Shown here piece by piece: positions 31,619-40,119 of a DNA stretch of 64,000 nt (its first letter is position 1; each line of letters begins with the position of its first letter). The notes under the pieces are model-generated. The model searched no databases, was not told the DNA's origin, and saw nothing but the letters and a program-made list of their open reading frames with translations. Both the position numbers and the translations under genes were made by a program. This DNA comes from Kofleriaceae bacterium. GTDB lineage: Bacteria; Myxococcota_A; Polyangia; Haliangiales; Haliangiaceae. The stretch spans positions 92,118 through 156,117 of the forward strand of contig JAGPCY010000011.1 in NCBI GenBank assembly GCA_018057825.1, written 5' to 3'.

Positions 31619-32293
31619 TCAGGCCAGGGCGAGTGCGCCCCAGGCCACGCCGATCGCGATCGCGAAGGCGCCCGAGCCGACCCGGACCCGACGCAGCGTG
31701 CGGGCCGACACCGACAGCCGAGACAGCGACATCGCGGCCAGGCCCGACACCGCGGCCATGCCGACCACCGAGCCGAGGCCGAAGCTGGCGACGTACCCGA
31801 TCGCGGCCGGCGACGACGCGACCTCGGCCATGGCCAGGGCCGCCAGCGCGCCCGAGCCGGCCAGGCCGTGGATCACGCCGACCACCAGGGGCCGGAGCGC
31901 CAGCGCCCGCGCGCCGACGTGGATGTGGGCCGGCGGGCCGCCGTGGACGTGGGCCCGGCCGCCGTGGTGGTGGACGTGGGGCGCGCCGGTCGTGCCGTCG
32001 CGCAGGGCGGCGCGGACCGCGCGCACGCCGAGGACGATCAGCATCGCCGCCACCACCAGCTCGAAGCCGCGCTCGACCGCCGGCGCCAGCTCGGCGCGGG
32101 CCAGCACCAAGACCAGGCCAACCGCGATCAGCGCTGCGGTGTGGCCGAGGCCCCACAGCGCGCCCAGGAGCGCGGCCTGGCGCGGCCGCGGTTGCTCGGC
32201 CACCAGGGTCGAGACCGCCGCCAGGTGATCGGGCTCGAACGCGTGGCGCGCGCCGACCGCGAGGCCGAGCCCGGTGGCGATCACCAGCTCCAT
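31619..32293 (-). CDS. NicO/HupE-like nickel/cobalt permease family membrane protein
   Basis: 224 aa with six hydrophobic segments. The first helix carries GARHAFEPDHLAAV, matching the HAxDxDH-type metal motif of NiCoT/RcnA-like transporters. A cytosolic or periplasmic loop is His-rich (HVHHHGGRAHVHGG, HIHVG), as in metal exporters. A second conserved stretch is GVIHGLAGSGALA. The start ATG 32293 overlaps the stop of the aminotransferase gene (TGATG). Ni/Co transport is the family expectation; direction is not determined. Confidence 0.75.
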   Translation of the reverse strand: MELVIATGLGLAVGARHAFEPDHLAAVSTLVAEQPRPRQAALLGALWGLGHTAALIAVGLVLVLARAELAPAVERGFELVVAAMLIVLGVRAVRAALRDGTTGAPHVHHHGGRAHVHGGPPAHIHVGARALALRPLVVGVIHGLAGSGALAALAMAEVASSPAAIGYVASFGLGSVVGMAAVSGLAAMSLSRLSVSARTLRRVRVGSGAFAIAIGVAWGALALA

Positions 32294-33507
32294 CAGTGCA
32301 GCCCCAGGAGCGCCTCGCGCAGGCGCCCGATGCCGGTCTTGATGTTGTCCATCGAGCAAGCGTACGACAACCGGACGTGGCCGGCGGCGCCGAAACCCGA
32401 GCCCGGCACGACCGCGACCCGGGCGTGCTCGACCAGCCAGTCGCACAGCGCGACGTCGTCGGTCACCGGCTTGCCGTCGGGGAACTTGGTGCCGATGAAC
32501 GCGCCGAGATCCGGGAAGGCGTAGAACGCGCCCTTGGGCTCGCGGCAGGCGACGCCGGGGATGGCGCGCAACAGCTCGACCATCGCCAGCCGGCGCTCGT
32601 CGAAGGCCTTGCGCATGGTCTCGACGCAGTCCTGGGGCCCGGTGATCGCGGCCAGGGTCGCGAGCTGCGCCAGGTGCGTCGGGTTCGAGGTCGACTGGCC
32701 CTGGACCTTGGCCATGGCCTTGATGATCGAGGTCGGCCCGGCGGTGTAGCCGATGCGCCAGCCGGTCATCGCGTAGGTCTTGGACACGCCGTCGACGAGG
32801 ATCGTGCGGGCGGCCAGCTCGGGGCCGAGCGCCGCGATCGACTGGTAGACCGCGTCGCCGTAGCACAGCGACCGGTAGATATCGTCGGAGATGACCAGCA
32901 GGTTCTTCTCGACCACGACCTCGGCCAGGGCCTTGACCTGGGCCGGCGTGTAGACCGCGCCGGTCGGGTTCGACGGGTTGTTGAGGACGATCGCCCGGGT
33001 CCGCGGCGTGATGCGGGCGCGCAACGCGTCGGGCCGGACCGTGAAGTCGTCGTCGGGGCTGGTCGGCAGGATGACCGGCGTGCCGCCGGCCATCATCACC
33101 ATGTCGGGGTAGCTGACCCAGTACGGCGCCGGGATGATGACCTCGTCGCCGGGGTCGAGGAGCGCCAGGAACAGGTTGTAGAGCGAGTGCTTCGCGCCGC
33201 ACGACACCAGCACCTGATCGGCGGCGATCGAGGTCGCGTGGACCCGCGACAGCTCGGCGGCGATGGCCTCGCGCAGCACCAGCAGGCCGGCGACGTCGGT
33301 GTACTTGGCGACCGCGCCCTTGCCGAGGGCCTCGACCGCCGCGGCCTTGATGTGCGCCGGGGTGTCGAAGTCGGGCTCGCCGGCGCCGAAGCTGACGACG
33401 TCGATGCCCTGGGCCTTGAGGCGGGCCGCCTTGGCGGTGACGGCGAGGGTGATCGACGGCTTGATGGCGTCGAGGCGCGAGGCGGTCTTGTAGTTGGGGG
33501 CGGTCAC
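32293..33507 (-). CDS. Pyridoxal-phosphate aminotransferase (aspartate aminotransferase family, class I)
   Basis: 404 aa from GTG 33507 with GGGAGAA upstream. Class I landmarks: SFGAGEPDFDTP near 40, NNPSNPTGAVY, SDDIYRSLCYGD, the PLP-binding Lys in VSKTYAMTGWRIGY near 237 and the final Arg in HVRLSYACS. The closest type is the bacterial AspC/AatA group that interconverts aspartate and oxaloacetate. Transcribed after rsmD-coaD with a 23-nt gap and followed by an overlapping permease gene. Confidence 0.9.
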   Translation of the reverse strand: MTAPNYKTASRLDAIKPSITLAVTAKAARLKAQGIDVVSFGAGEPDFDTPAHIKAAAVEALGKGAVAKYTDVAGLLVLREAIAAELSRVHATSIAADQVLVSCGAKHSLYNLFLALLDPGDEVIIPAPYWVSYPDMVMMAGGTPVILPTSPDDDFTVRPDALRARITPRTRAIVLNNPSNPTGAVYTPAQVKALAEVVVEKNLLVISDDIYRSLCYGDAVYQSIAALGPELAARTILVDGVSKTYAMTGWRIGYTAGPTSIIKAMAKVQGQSTSNPTHLAQLATLAAITGPQDCVETMRKAFDERRLAMVELLRAIPGVACREPKGAFYAFPDLGAFIGTKFPDGKPVTDDVALCDWLVEHARVAVVPGSGFGAAGHVRLSYACSMDNIKTGIGRLREALLGLH

Positions 33508-33530
33508 GGCGGTTCTCCCGGGGTGGGCGA

Positions 33531-34046
33531 TCACTTCTTGGCGTAGACGGCGGCGAGGGCGGCGGCGACCTGGGGCGGCACCAGCCCGGTGACGTCGCCG
33601 CCGAGGCTGGCGACCTCCTTGACCAACGACGAGCTGACGTAGTGGTTGCGCTCGTCGGTCATGAAGAACACCGAGTCGATGCCGGGGGCCAGGCGGCGGT
33701 TCATGTGCGAGAACTGGAACTCGTACTCGAAGTCGGCCAGCGCCCGCAGGCCGCGGACGATCACGGTCGCGCCCCGGGCCTTGCAGAAGTCGACCAGGAG
33801 CCCGTCGAAGGACGCGAAGTCGAGGCGGGCCGCGTGCTCGGGCAGGGCGGCGCGGATGAACTCGACCCGCTGCTCGACCGAGAACAGCGGCTGCTTGCGC
33901 GGGTTGACGGCGATCGTCACGATCACGCGGTCGAACAGCGCCAGGGCCCGGGCCAGGATGTCGAGGTGCCCGTTGGTGATCGGGTCGAAGCTCCCGGGGT
34001 AGACCGCGATGACGTGCTTGGCGGGATCGGGAGCCGGGGTGGTCAT
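33531..34046 (-). CDS. coaD: Phosphopantetheine adenylyltransferase CoaD
   Basis: 171 aa. Nucleotidyltransferase motif YPGSFDPITNGHLDI (with the T/HxGH-type NGH), VNPRKQPLF, IVRGLRALADFEYEFQ and the terminal MTDERNHYVSSSLVKE are all typical of CoaD, the penultimate step of coenzyme A synthesis. Its ATG overlaps the stop of rsmD (ATGA), the common rsmD-coaD arrangement. Confidence 0.96.
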   Translation of the reverse strand: MTTPAPDPAKHVIAVYPGSFDPITNGHLDILARALALFDRVIVTIAVNPRKQPLFSVEQRVEFIRAALPEHAARLDFASFDGLLVDFCKARGATVIVRGLRALADFEYEFQFSHMNRRLAPGIDSVFFMTDERNHYVSSSLVKEVASLGGDVTGLVPPQVAAALAAVYAKK

Positions 34047-34624
34047 GGGGCCTCGGGATCGACGGGGTCGACCGGGTCAACGGGCTCGACCCGGTAGCGC
34101 GACAGCGCGGTGTCGCCGTAGCGGCGCAGGTCCGTTCGTAGCAGAAAGCCGACGCGGTCGGGAGGTGGCGTGCGGTGGGCGTGCTCGACGGCCACTACGG
34201 TGGCGGGCGTGAGCCGGGCTCGCGGCAGGGCGGACAGGGGCGCCAGGTAGTCGGCGGCGTAGGGCGGATCGAGGAAGATCCAGCGCCACGGCGGGCCGGC
34301 GCCGGCGCTGGCCAGGAACCGGGCGACGTCGAGCCCGACGACGGTGGCGCGGTCGCCGACCTCGAGGCTGGCGAGGTTGGCGCGCAGGGCCACGAGCGCT
34401 CCGCGGTCGCGGTCGACGAAGGTGGCGTGGCCGGCGCCGCGGGACAGCGCCTCGAGGCCGAGGGCCCCCGACCCGGCGAACAGATCGAGGACGTGGTCGT
34501 CGGGGTGGGCCGGGCCGAGCAGGTTGAACAGGGCCTCGCGGACCTTCTCCGAGGTCGGGCGAGTGGTGGCGCCGCGCGGGGCCCGGAGGACCCGCCCGCC
34601 GAAGCTGCCGGCGACGATGCGCAC
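34043..34624 (-). CDS. rsmD: 16S rRNA (guanine(966)-N2)-methyltransferase RsmD
   Basis: 193 aa from GTG 34624. RsmD signature RIVAGSFGGRVLRAP at the N-terminus, PTSEKVREALFNLL, SAM-binding DLFAGSGALGLEALSRG and the catalytic IFLDPPYAADY. The C-terminus has a short repeat (VDPVDPVDP) coded by a small tandem DNA repeat. It heads the minus-strand operon, divergent from the cardiolipin synthase gene 30 nt away. Confidence 0.95.
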   Translation of the reverse strand: MRIVAGSFGGRVLRAPRGATTRPTSEKVREALFNLLGPAHPDDHVLDLFAGSGALGLEALSRGAGHATFVDRDRGALVALRANLASLEVGDRATVVGLDVARFLASAGAGPPWRWIFLDPPYAADYLAPLSALPRARLTPATVVAVEHAHRTPPPDRVGFLLRTDLRRYGDTALSRYRVEPVDPVDPVDPEAP

Positions 34625-34642
34625 CCCGGCGGCGTACCACGG

Positions 34643-34648
34643 TAGGCT
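34643..34648 (+). promoter_or_regulatory. -10 element of cardiolipin synthase promoter, leaderless type
   Basis: TAGGCT lies 6 nt before GTG 34655, with no ribosome site. On the other strand TACGCC lies 6 nt before the rsmD GTG. Confidence 0.4.
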
Positions 34649-34654
34649 CGGGCA

Positions 34655-36073
34655 GTGTCGTGGCCCGTCATCCTGACGCTGGCGGAGATCGCCTGGATCC
34701 TGGTCGCCGGGACCGCGATCGTGATGCAGCGGCGATCGGCCGCGGCCACCGTGGCCTGGGTCCTGGCGGTCGCGCTCCTGCCGGTGGTCGGCTTCATCAT
34801 CTACTGGCTGATCGGGCCGCAGCGACTCAAGCGGACCAAGCTGGCTCGCGTCGCCAGCGCCCAGCAGGTGGCGGCGGCGCTGGCCGGGCTCGAGGAGGCC
34901 AAGCTGTCGGCGCCCGAGCACGCCCGGGTCTCGCTGGTGCCGCTCGGGCTCGGCGAGGCGCCGCCGCTCGCCGCCCACGCCATCACGCCGTACCTCGACG
35001 GCCGCTCGGCCTACGCCGCGATCTGCGCCGCGATCGAGGCCGCGCGCCACCACGTCCACCTCGAGTACTACATCTGGGAGCCCGACGGCATCGGCACCCG
35101 GCTGCGCGACCTCTTGATCGCCAAGGCCCGGGCCGGGGTCGAGGTGCGGATGCTGGTCGACGGCACCGGCGCGGTCGGCCTGCGCCGCGGCTGGCGGGCG
35201 CCGCTGTACGCCGCCGGCGTGCAGTTCGCGTGGTTCAACCCGCTCACCCTCAAGCTGTGGCGGCGCCGGCGCGCCGACTTTCGCACCCACCGCAAGATCG
35301 TGGTGTGCGACGGCGCGATCGGCTTCACCGGCGGCATGAACGTCGCCGACGCCCAGTCCGAGGAGTTCGGCGCGAGCTACTGGCGCGACACCCACCTCAG
35401 CTTTCGCGGCCCGGCGGTGTGGTCGCTGCAGCGGGCCTTCCTCCACGACTGGGCCTACGCCACCGGGGTCCGGCCGTCGCTCGGCGCCGAGTACTTCCCC
35501 GACGACGCCCTGGTCGCCGACGAGCAGGACGCGATCTCGATCGTCGGCTCCGGCCCCGACGATCCGCGGTTCGCGGTCCACAAGACCTTCTTCGCGGCGA
35601 TCACCGCGGCCCGGCGCCGGGTGTGGATCACGACGCCGTACTTCATCCCCGATGACGCGATCATGACCGCGCTGCAGGTCGCGGCGGCCGGCGGCCTCGA
35701 CGTGCGCGTGATCGTGCCGGCCAAGGGCGACTCGCGGCTGGTCGATCTGGCGGCCCGCAGCTACTTCGCCGAGCTGCTGGCGGCCGGCGTGAAGCTCTAC
35801 GAGTACCAGCCGCGCTTCATCCACGCCAAGACCATGGTGATCGACGACGACCTGGCGATCGTCGGCACCGCCAACCTCGACAACCGCAGCTTTCAGCTCA
35901 ACTTCGAGCTGGCCGCGGTGGTCTACGGCACGGAGCTGGCTGCGGCCCTGGCCCGCGCCTTCATCGCCGATCAGGCGGCGTCGCGGGCGGTGGTCGCGGC
36001 CGAGCTGGCCCGCCAGCCGTTCTTCACCCGGCTCGGCCAGGCTGGGGCTCGGCTGTTCTCGCCGCTCCTGTGA
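34655..36073 (+). CDS. cls: Cardiolipin synthase (phospholipase D family)
   Basis: 472 aa. Two N-terminal membrane helices (residues ~4-25 and 30-50, ending LIGPQRLKR). The two HKD motifs are complete: HRKIVVCDG near 213 and HAKTMVIDD near 389, each followed by the GTANLDNRSFQLNFE-type segment. It condenses two phosphatidylglycerols, or a PG and PE, at the inner membrane. The GTG start is supported by the 6-nt spacing from the -10 element. Confidence 0.93.
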   Translation: MSWPVILTLAEIAWILVAGTAIVMQRRSAAATVAWVLAVALLPVVGFIIYWLIGPQRLKRTKLARVASAQQVAAALAGLEEAKLSAPEHARVSLVPLGLGEAPPLAAHAITPYLDGRSAYAAICAAIEAARHHVHLEYYIWEPDGIGTRLRDLLIAKARAGVEVRMLVDGTGAVGLRRGWRAPLYAAGVQFAWFNPLTLKLWRRRRADFRTHRKIVVCDGAIGFTGGMNVADAQSEEFGASYWRDTHLSFRGPAVWSLQRAFLHDWAYATGVRPSLGAEYFPDDALVADEQDAISIVGSGPDDPRFAVHKTFFAAITAARRRVWITTPYFIPDDAIMTALQVAAAGGLDVRVIVPAKGDSRLVDLAARSYFAELLAAGVKLYEYQPRFIHAKTMVIDDDLAIVGTANLDNRSFQLNFELAAVVYGTELAAALARAFIADQAASRAVVAAELARQPFFTRLGQAGARLFSPLL

Positions 36074-36119
36074 CCGCGCCCGGGGGCGGGCGGCCCGGGC
36101 GGCCCGGGCCGACGTGAGG

Positions 36120-36125
36120 TAGGAT
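36120..36125 (+). promoter_or_regulatory. -10 element of AMP-ligase-like gene promoter, leaderless type
   Basis: TAGGAT ends 7 nt before ATG 36133. The alternative ATG at 36124 lies inside this hexamer, which argues for 36133 as the real start. Confidence 0.5.
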
Positions 36126-36132
36126 GCGCGCC

Positions 36133-37704
36133 ATGGCCGAGCGCCACCACAACCTCACGGCGCACCTGCTCGACGCCCAGCTCGCCCACGGCCGCGGCGA
36201 CGCGATCGCGGTGCGCGAGGGCGAGCGGGCCTGGACCTACCGCCAGCTCACCGATCAGGTCGCCCGGATGGGCGGCGCCCTGGCCGCGCTCGGCGTCGGC
36301 CGCGGCGAGCGGGTCGCGGTCTTGATGCGCGACACCCTCGAGGCCGCGGCGACCATCCTCGGGGTGATCCGGATCGGCGCGATCGCGGTCCCGATGTCGG
36401 AGCTGGCCCGGCCCGACGATCTGCGCGAGTCCCTCGGTCACGCCGGCGTGGTCGCGGCGGTGGTCGACGGCGCCCTCGAGCCGGCCCTCGATGCGATCCG
36501 CGGCCACCTGCCGAAGCTGCGCGAGGTCGTGTGCTTCGATCCGCGCGCGGCCGGCGAGCGCGACGCCCGGGCGCTGTGTGACGCCGCGACCCCGGCGGCG
36601 GCGGCGGCGGTGGCGGCGACCGACGAGGCGCTGCTTTTGTACTCGGCCGGGTTCGCCGACGAGATCTGCGGCGTCCGCCACAGCCACGCTGGCGTGGTCG
36701 CGGCGTCGGCGTCGTTCGCCGGCAGCTACCTCGGGCTGGTCGCCGGCGAGCGGGTGTTCGCGGTCGCGCGGCTGTCGACGGCGTTTGGGCTGGGCGCCGG
36801 CCTCCTGTTTCCGCTCCTGGTCGGCGCCGAGACCTTGCTCCTGCCGGCGCAGCCTCACAGCCGCGTCGTGATCGACGCCATCGCCGCCTTCGCGCCGATG
36901 TACTTCCTGGCCACGCCGTCGATCTACGGCCAGCTCGCCCGCGACGTCGCGGCGGCTGGGGTCGCGTCGCCGCTGGCCGGGGTCCGGCGCGCGATCGCCG
37001 GCGGCGAGGGCATGCCCGACAAGCTGGTGCCGCGGATCCGGACCGCGCTCGGCGTCGCGATCGAGGTCGGCTACGGCCTGACCGAGGTCGGGCAGATCGC
37101 CCTGGCCGGGATCGTCGGCGACGACGATCGCGCCGGCGCGTGCGGGCGGCCCCTGGCGGGGATCGAGGCCCGGGTCGTCGATGACGACGGCCGCCCGGTC
37201 GGCGTCGACGAGATCGGCACGTTGCAGGTGCGGACGCCGTCGATGTGCATCGGCTACTGGACGCCGTTTTCGACCCCGGCCGCCGACGACGACGGCTGGC
37301 TCACCACCCGCGATCGCTTCCTGGTCGATGGCCGCGGCGTCTACCACCACTGCGGTCGCACCGATGATCTGTTCAAGGTCGGCGGCAAGTGGGTCGCGCC
37401 GGGCGAGGTCGAGCGCGCGCTGGTGTCCCACGACGCGGTGTGGGAGGCGGCGGTCATCGGCGTCGACGACGAGGATGGCCTGATCAAGCCGCTGGCCTTC
37501 GTGGTCGTCAACGTCGGCCACCACGGCGACCCCGCGCTCGAGGACGAGCTGCGCGAGTTCGTCAAGGCGACGCTGGCGCCGTACAAGTACCCGCGGTGGA
37601 TCGAGTTCGTCGACGCGCTGCCGCGCGGGCCGGGCGGGCGACTCCTGCGCTACAAGCTGCGCGCGCCGCGCCGGCGGCGCCGGGCCGAGACCGGCACGGC
37701 GTGA
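36133..37704 (+). CDS. Benzoate-CoA-ligase-like ANL-superfamily protein with altered catalytic motifs
   Basis: 523 aa with the ANL adenylation fold: AWTYRQLTDQVARMGGALAA near 40, AIAGGEGMPDKLV, GYGLTEVGQIALAG (A5), GWLTTRDRFLVDG (A7) and FKVGGKWVAPGEVE (A8). It aligns best with benzoate-CoA-ligase-type enzymes. The A3 phosphate loop, normally TSGTTGxPKG, reads YSAGFADEICGVRHSH with no Gly-rich loop or Lys. In A10, the catalytic Lys of the GK pair is Arg (GPGGRLLRYKLR). It is probably a pseudo-ligase or has a changed reaction. The next gene overlaps it by 4 nt. Confidence 0.8.
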   Translation: MAERHHNLTAHLLDAQLAHGRGDAIAVREGERAWTYRQLTDQVARMGGALAALGVGRGERVAVLMRDTLEAAATILGVIRIGAIAVPMSELARPDDLRESLGHAGVVAAVVDGALEPALDAIRGHLPKLREVVCFDPRAAGERDARALCDAATPAAAAAVAATDEALLLYSAGFADEICGVRHSHAGVVAASASFAGSYLGLVAGERVFAVARLSTAFGLGAGLLFPLLVGAETLLLPAQPHSRVVIDAIAAFAPMYFLATPSIYGQLARDVAAAGVASPLAGVRRAIAGGEGMPDKLVPRIRTALGVAIEVGYGLTEVGQIALAGIVGDDDRAGACGRPLAGIEARVVDDDGRPVGVDEIGTLQVRTPSMCIGYWTPFSTPAADDDGWLTTRDRFLVDGRGVYHHCGRTDDLFKVGGKWVAPGEVERALVSHDAVWEAAVIGVDDEDGLIKPLAFVVVNVGHHGDPALEDELREFVKATLAPYKYPRWIEFVDALPRGPGGRLLRYKLRAPRRRRRAETGTA

Positions 37705-38471
37705 GTGACCCGGTCGCCCAGGCCCTGGCTCACGCCGCCGCGCGCTGGCGGGCCGAGGCCACCCTGGCGCGCTGGCGCGGACCTGACGCGGTGGGTGTCG
37801 GCGCCGACGCCACGGCTGCCGCCGACGATCCCCGGCCCGGCGGCTGGCAGCGCTGCGACCCGAGCTGGATCGAGGCCGCGCTCGCCGACCTCGACCCGGT
37901 CGCGCGGGCGATCGTCGTCGGGGACCGGCGCGATCCGCTGGCGCGCTGGCTGGCGCGACGGACCCTGGGGCACCTGGTGGCGATGCCGCCGCCGGGACCG
38001 GCGGTTGGCCTCGAGCGGCTGCCGCGGCTGACCGGCCGGGGCCTGGCCCGGACGCTCAGCGTCCTCGGTCGACGCCAGCTCGCCCACGCCGTAGGCGGCG
38101 CGACCGCGGCCGAACTGACGGCGCTGGCCGCGCGCCTGCCGTGGGGCGGCGACCTCGGCGGCGAGGTCGCGGCGGTGCGGGGGCTCGGGGCCGCTGCGAC
38201 CGGCGAGCTCGGCAGCCGACGCAGCGCCGCGGCGCGGACCCGCGGCCTGCCGTGGCACACGCCGGGCGCCGCGGTGACCGCCGGCGCGCGGGCGCTGGCG
38301 CCGGTGATCGCGGGCCGGCCGCTGGCGTGGCAGCTCGCCCAGCGGTTGCCGCGGCCGATCGGGCTTGAGGTCCTGGCCGAGCTGACCGGGCCCTTCGCGC
38401 GCGCGCCGGCCGACGGCGTCGGCGCCGCCGAGCTCGAGCGCGCGATCGATCGTGGTAGCGTCGGCCCGTGA
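37701..38471 (+). CDS. Hypothetical protein between ligase-like and rotary ATPase genes
   Basis: 256 aa; GTG 37701 overlaps the previous TGA and its own stop overlaps the next GTG. I do not recognise the family. It is Ala/Arg/Leu-rich, mostly helical, with no signal peptide or membrane helix. The N-terminus (VAQALAHAAARWRAEATLAR) and C-terminus (EVLAELTGPFARAPADG) could form helical bundles. The position directly before an SctN/FliI-type ATPase is where accessory secretion proteins (SctK/SctL-like) often sit, but sequence similarity is not evident to me. Confidence 0.6.
   Translation: MSDPVAQALAHAAARWRAEATLARWRGPDAVGVGADATAAADDPRPGGWQRCDPSWIEAALADLDPVARAIVVGDRRDPLARWLARRTLGHLVAMPPPGPAVGLERLPRLTGRGLARTLSVLGRRQLAHAVGGATAAELTALAARLPWGGDLGGEVAAVRGLGAAATGELGSRRSAAARTRGLPWHTPGAAVTAGARALAPVIAGRPLAWQLAQRLPRPIGLEVLAELTGPFARAPADGVGAAELERAIDRGSVGP
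38456..38461 (+). promoter_or_regulatory. -10 element inside the end of the upstream gene, for the SctN-like ATPase
   Basis: TAGCGT lies 6 nt before GTG 38468, the same geometry as other leaderless-type starts in this window, so the ATPase may also be expressed on its own. Confidence 0.4.
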
Positions 38472-39928
38472 CCGTGCGAATCCTCGACGGGGAGGTCTTC
38501 GACGCCGAGGTCGAGGCCCGGGCGGTGCGGGCCGCCGCAGCGGCCGACGCCGAGCGGATCCGCGCCGAGCTGGCGGCCGCCCGCGACGCCACCGCGCGCG
38601 ACCTGGCCCGCGCCCGCGCCGAGGCCACCGCCGCCCGCGCCGAGGCCGCGCGGGTCCGCAGCCTGGCCGGGTTGCCGGCCGCGGCCGGGCAGGTGGTCGA
38701 GCTGGTCGGCCTGACCGTGCGCGCCCGCTGTCCCGGCGTGGCCCTGGGCGAGGTGGTCCTCTTGGCCCGCACCGGCTGGGCCGGCGACGCCACCGTCCGC
38801 GCCGAGGTGGTCGGCTTCGCCGACGACGCCGTCGTCCTCCTGCCGTACGGCGACCTCGCCGGCATCGCGCCGGGCGCTACGGTCACCGCCACGGGCGGGC
38901 CGCTCACGTTCCCGTGTGGCCCCGGCCTCCTCGGCCGCGTCGTCGACGCTCTGGGCGTCCCGCTCGACGGTCCGCCGATCGACGCGCCGCCGTGGCCGAT
39001 CGATCGGCCGTCGCCGCCGCCGCTGTCGCGGCCGGCGATCGTCGCGCCCCTGGTCACCGGCGTGCGCGCGATCGACGGGCTGTGCACGCTGGGCACCGGC
39101 CAGCGGGTCGGCCTGTTCGCGGCCGCCGGGGTCGGCAAGTCGACGCTCCTCGCGCAGCTCGCCAACACCGCCGACGCCGACGTGATCGTCCTCGGCTTGA
39201 TCGGGGAGCGCGGCCGCGAGCTGGGCGACTGGCTGGCGCGCCTCGGGCCGGCCCGGGCCCGCACCGCGATCGTGGCGGCCGGCGCCGACGCCCCCAGCCT
39301 GTGTCGGGTGCGGGCCGCCGCCACGGCGACCGCGATCGCCGAGTACTTCCGCGATCAGGGCCAGCGCGTGCTGCTCCTGGTCGACTCGCTGACCCGGGTC
39401 GCGCGGGCCCAGCGCGAGGTCGGGCTGTCGGCCGGTGAGCCGCCGGCCCGCCATGGCTACCCGCCGAGCGTATTCGCGCTGCTGCCGCGGCTGTGCGAGC
39501 GCGCCGGCACCGCCGCGGTCGGATCGATCACCGCGATCTACACCGTGCTGGTCGCCGGCGGCGATCTCGACGAGCCGGTCGCCGACGAGGTCCGCGGCAT
39601 CCTCGACGGCCACCTGGTGCTCGACCGCCGGCTGGCCGGTCGCGGGCAGTACCCGCCGATCGACGTGGTCGCCAGCGTGTCGCGCATGTTCACCCAGCTC
39701 GCCACGCCGGCGCAGCAGGCGGCGGCGGCGGTCGTGCGGCGAGCGCTGGCGATCTACGACGAGCATCGCGATCTCCTGGCGGTCGGCGCCTACAAGCCCG
39801 GCGGCGACGCCGCCCTCGACGCCGCGGTGGCGCGCCAGCCGGCGATCGAGACCTACCTGCGGCAGGTCGACGGCGCGGCGGTGCCGCTGCCGCGCACGGT
39901 GGCCGAGCTGGTGGCGCTGGCGCGCTGA
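38468..39928 (+). CDS. FliI/SctN-type secretion ATPase with FliH/SctL-like N-terminal helix
   Basis: 486 aa. Residues ~70-486 are the rotary-ATPase fold: Walker A AAGVGKST near 220, LIGERGRELGDW, Walker B VLLLVDSLTR near 302, then the RYPPS-like YPPSVFALLPRLCERAG and GSITAIYTVL, diagnostic of FliI/YscN rather than F1 beta. Residues 1-65 differ from the usual N-terminal beta domain: a long Ala/Arg/Glu helix (DAEVEARAVRAAAAADAERI) resembling the start of the stator FliH/SctL. The beta-barrel domain follows at ~75-145. The overlap with the upstream gene is 4 nt. No other type III secretion or flagellar gene is in the window. Confidence 0.85.
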   Translation: MTVRILDGEVFDAEVEARAVRAAAAADAERIRAELAAARDATARDLARARAEATAARAEAARVRSLAGLPAAAGQVVELVGLTVRARCPGVALGEVVLLARTGWAGDATVRAEVVGFADDAVVLLPYGDLAGIAPGATVTATGGPLTFPCGPGLLGRVVDALGVPLDGPPIDAPPWPIDRPSPPPLSRPAIVAPLVTGVRAIDGLCTLGTGQRVGLFAAAGVGKSTLLAQLANTADADVIVLGLIGERGRELGDWLARLGPARARTAIVAAGADAPSLCRVRAAATATAIAEYFRDQGQRVLLLVDSLTRVARAQREVGLSAGEPPARHGYPPSVFALLPRLCERAGTAAVGSITAIYTVLVAGGDLDEPVADEVRGILDGHLVLDRRLAGRGQYPPIDVVASVSRMFTQLATPAQQAAAAVVRRALAIYDEHRDLLAVGAYKPGGDAALDAAVARQPAIETYLRQVDGAAVPLPRTVAELVALAR

Positions 39929-40107
39929 GCGCGCGTCGCGCCGCGGTCGGGCCGCGGTCGGGCCGTCCCGCGCCGTGGCAAAACACCCCGGACCCGAGGC
40001 GCCGCCGTCTCAGCTTCCGGGCGCGGATCGGCGCGCCGCCGCCGGTGGCCCGCGGGGCAGGGCGCAGCGAGGGCCCCGGTGCGCTCGCGGCCCGGCACGC
40101 GGCTTGC

Positions 40108-40113
40108 GATACT
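40108..40113 (+). promoter_or_regulatory. -10 element of AAA-TPR-winged-helix gene, leaderless type
   Basis: GATACT (close to TATACT) ends 6 nt before ATG 40120. The rest of the 191-bp gap from 39929 shows no coding or structured element. Confidence 0.4.
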
Positions 40114-40119
40114 GCGGGC

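Noticed and set aside
37701..39928. Type III secretion gene cluster
   Set aside because: Only an ATPase is recognisable; no export gate, secretin, needle or chaperone genes occur within the window.
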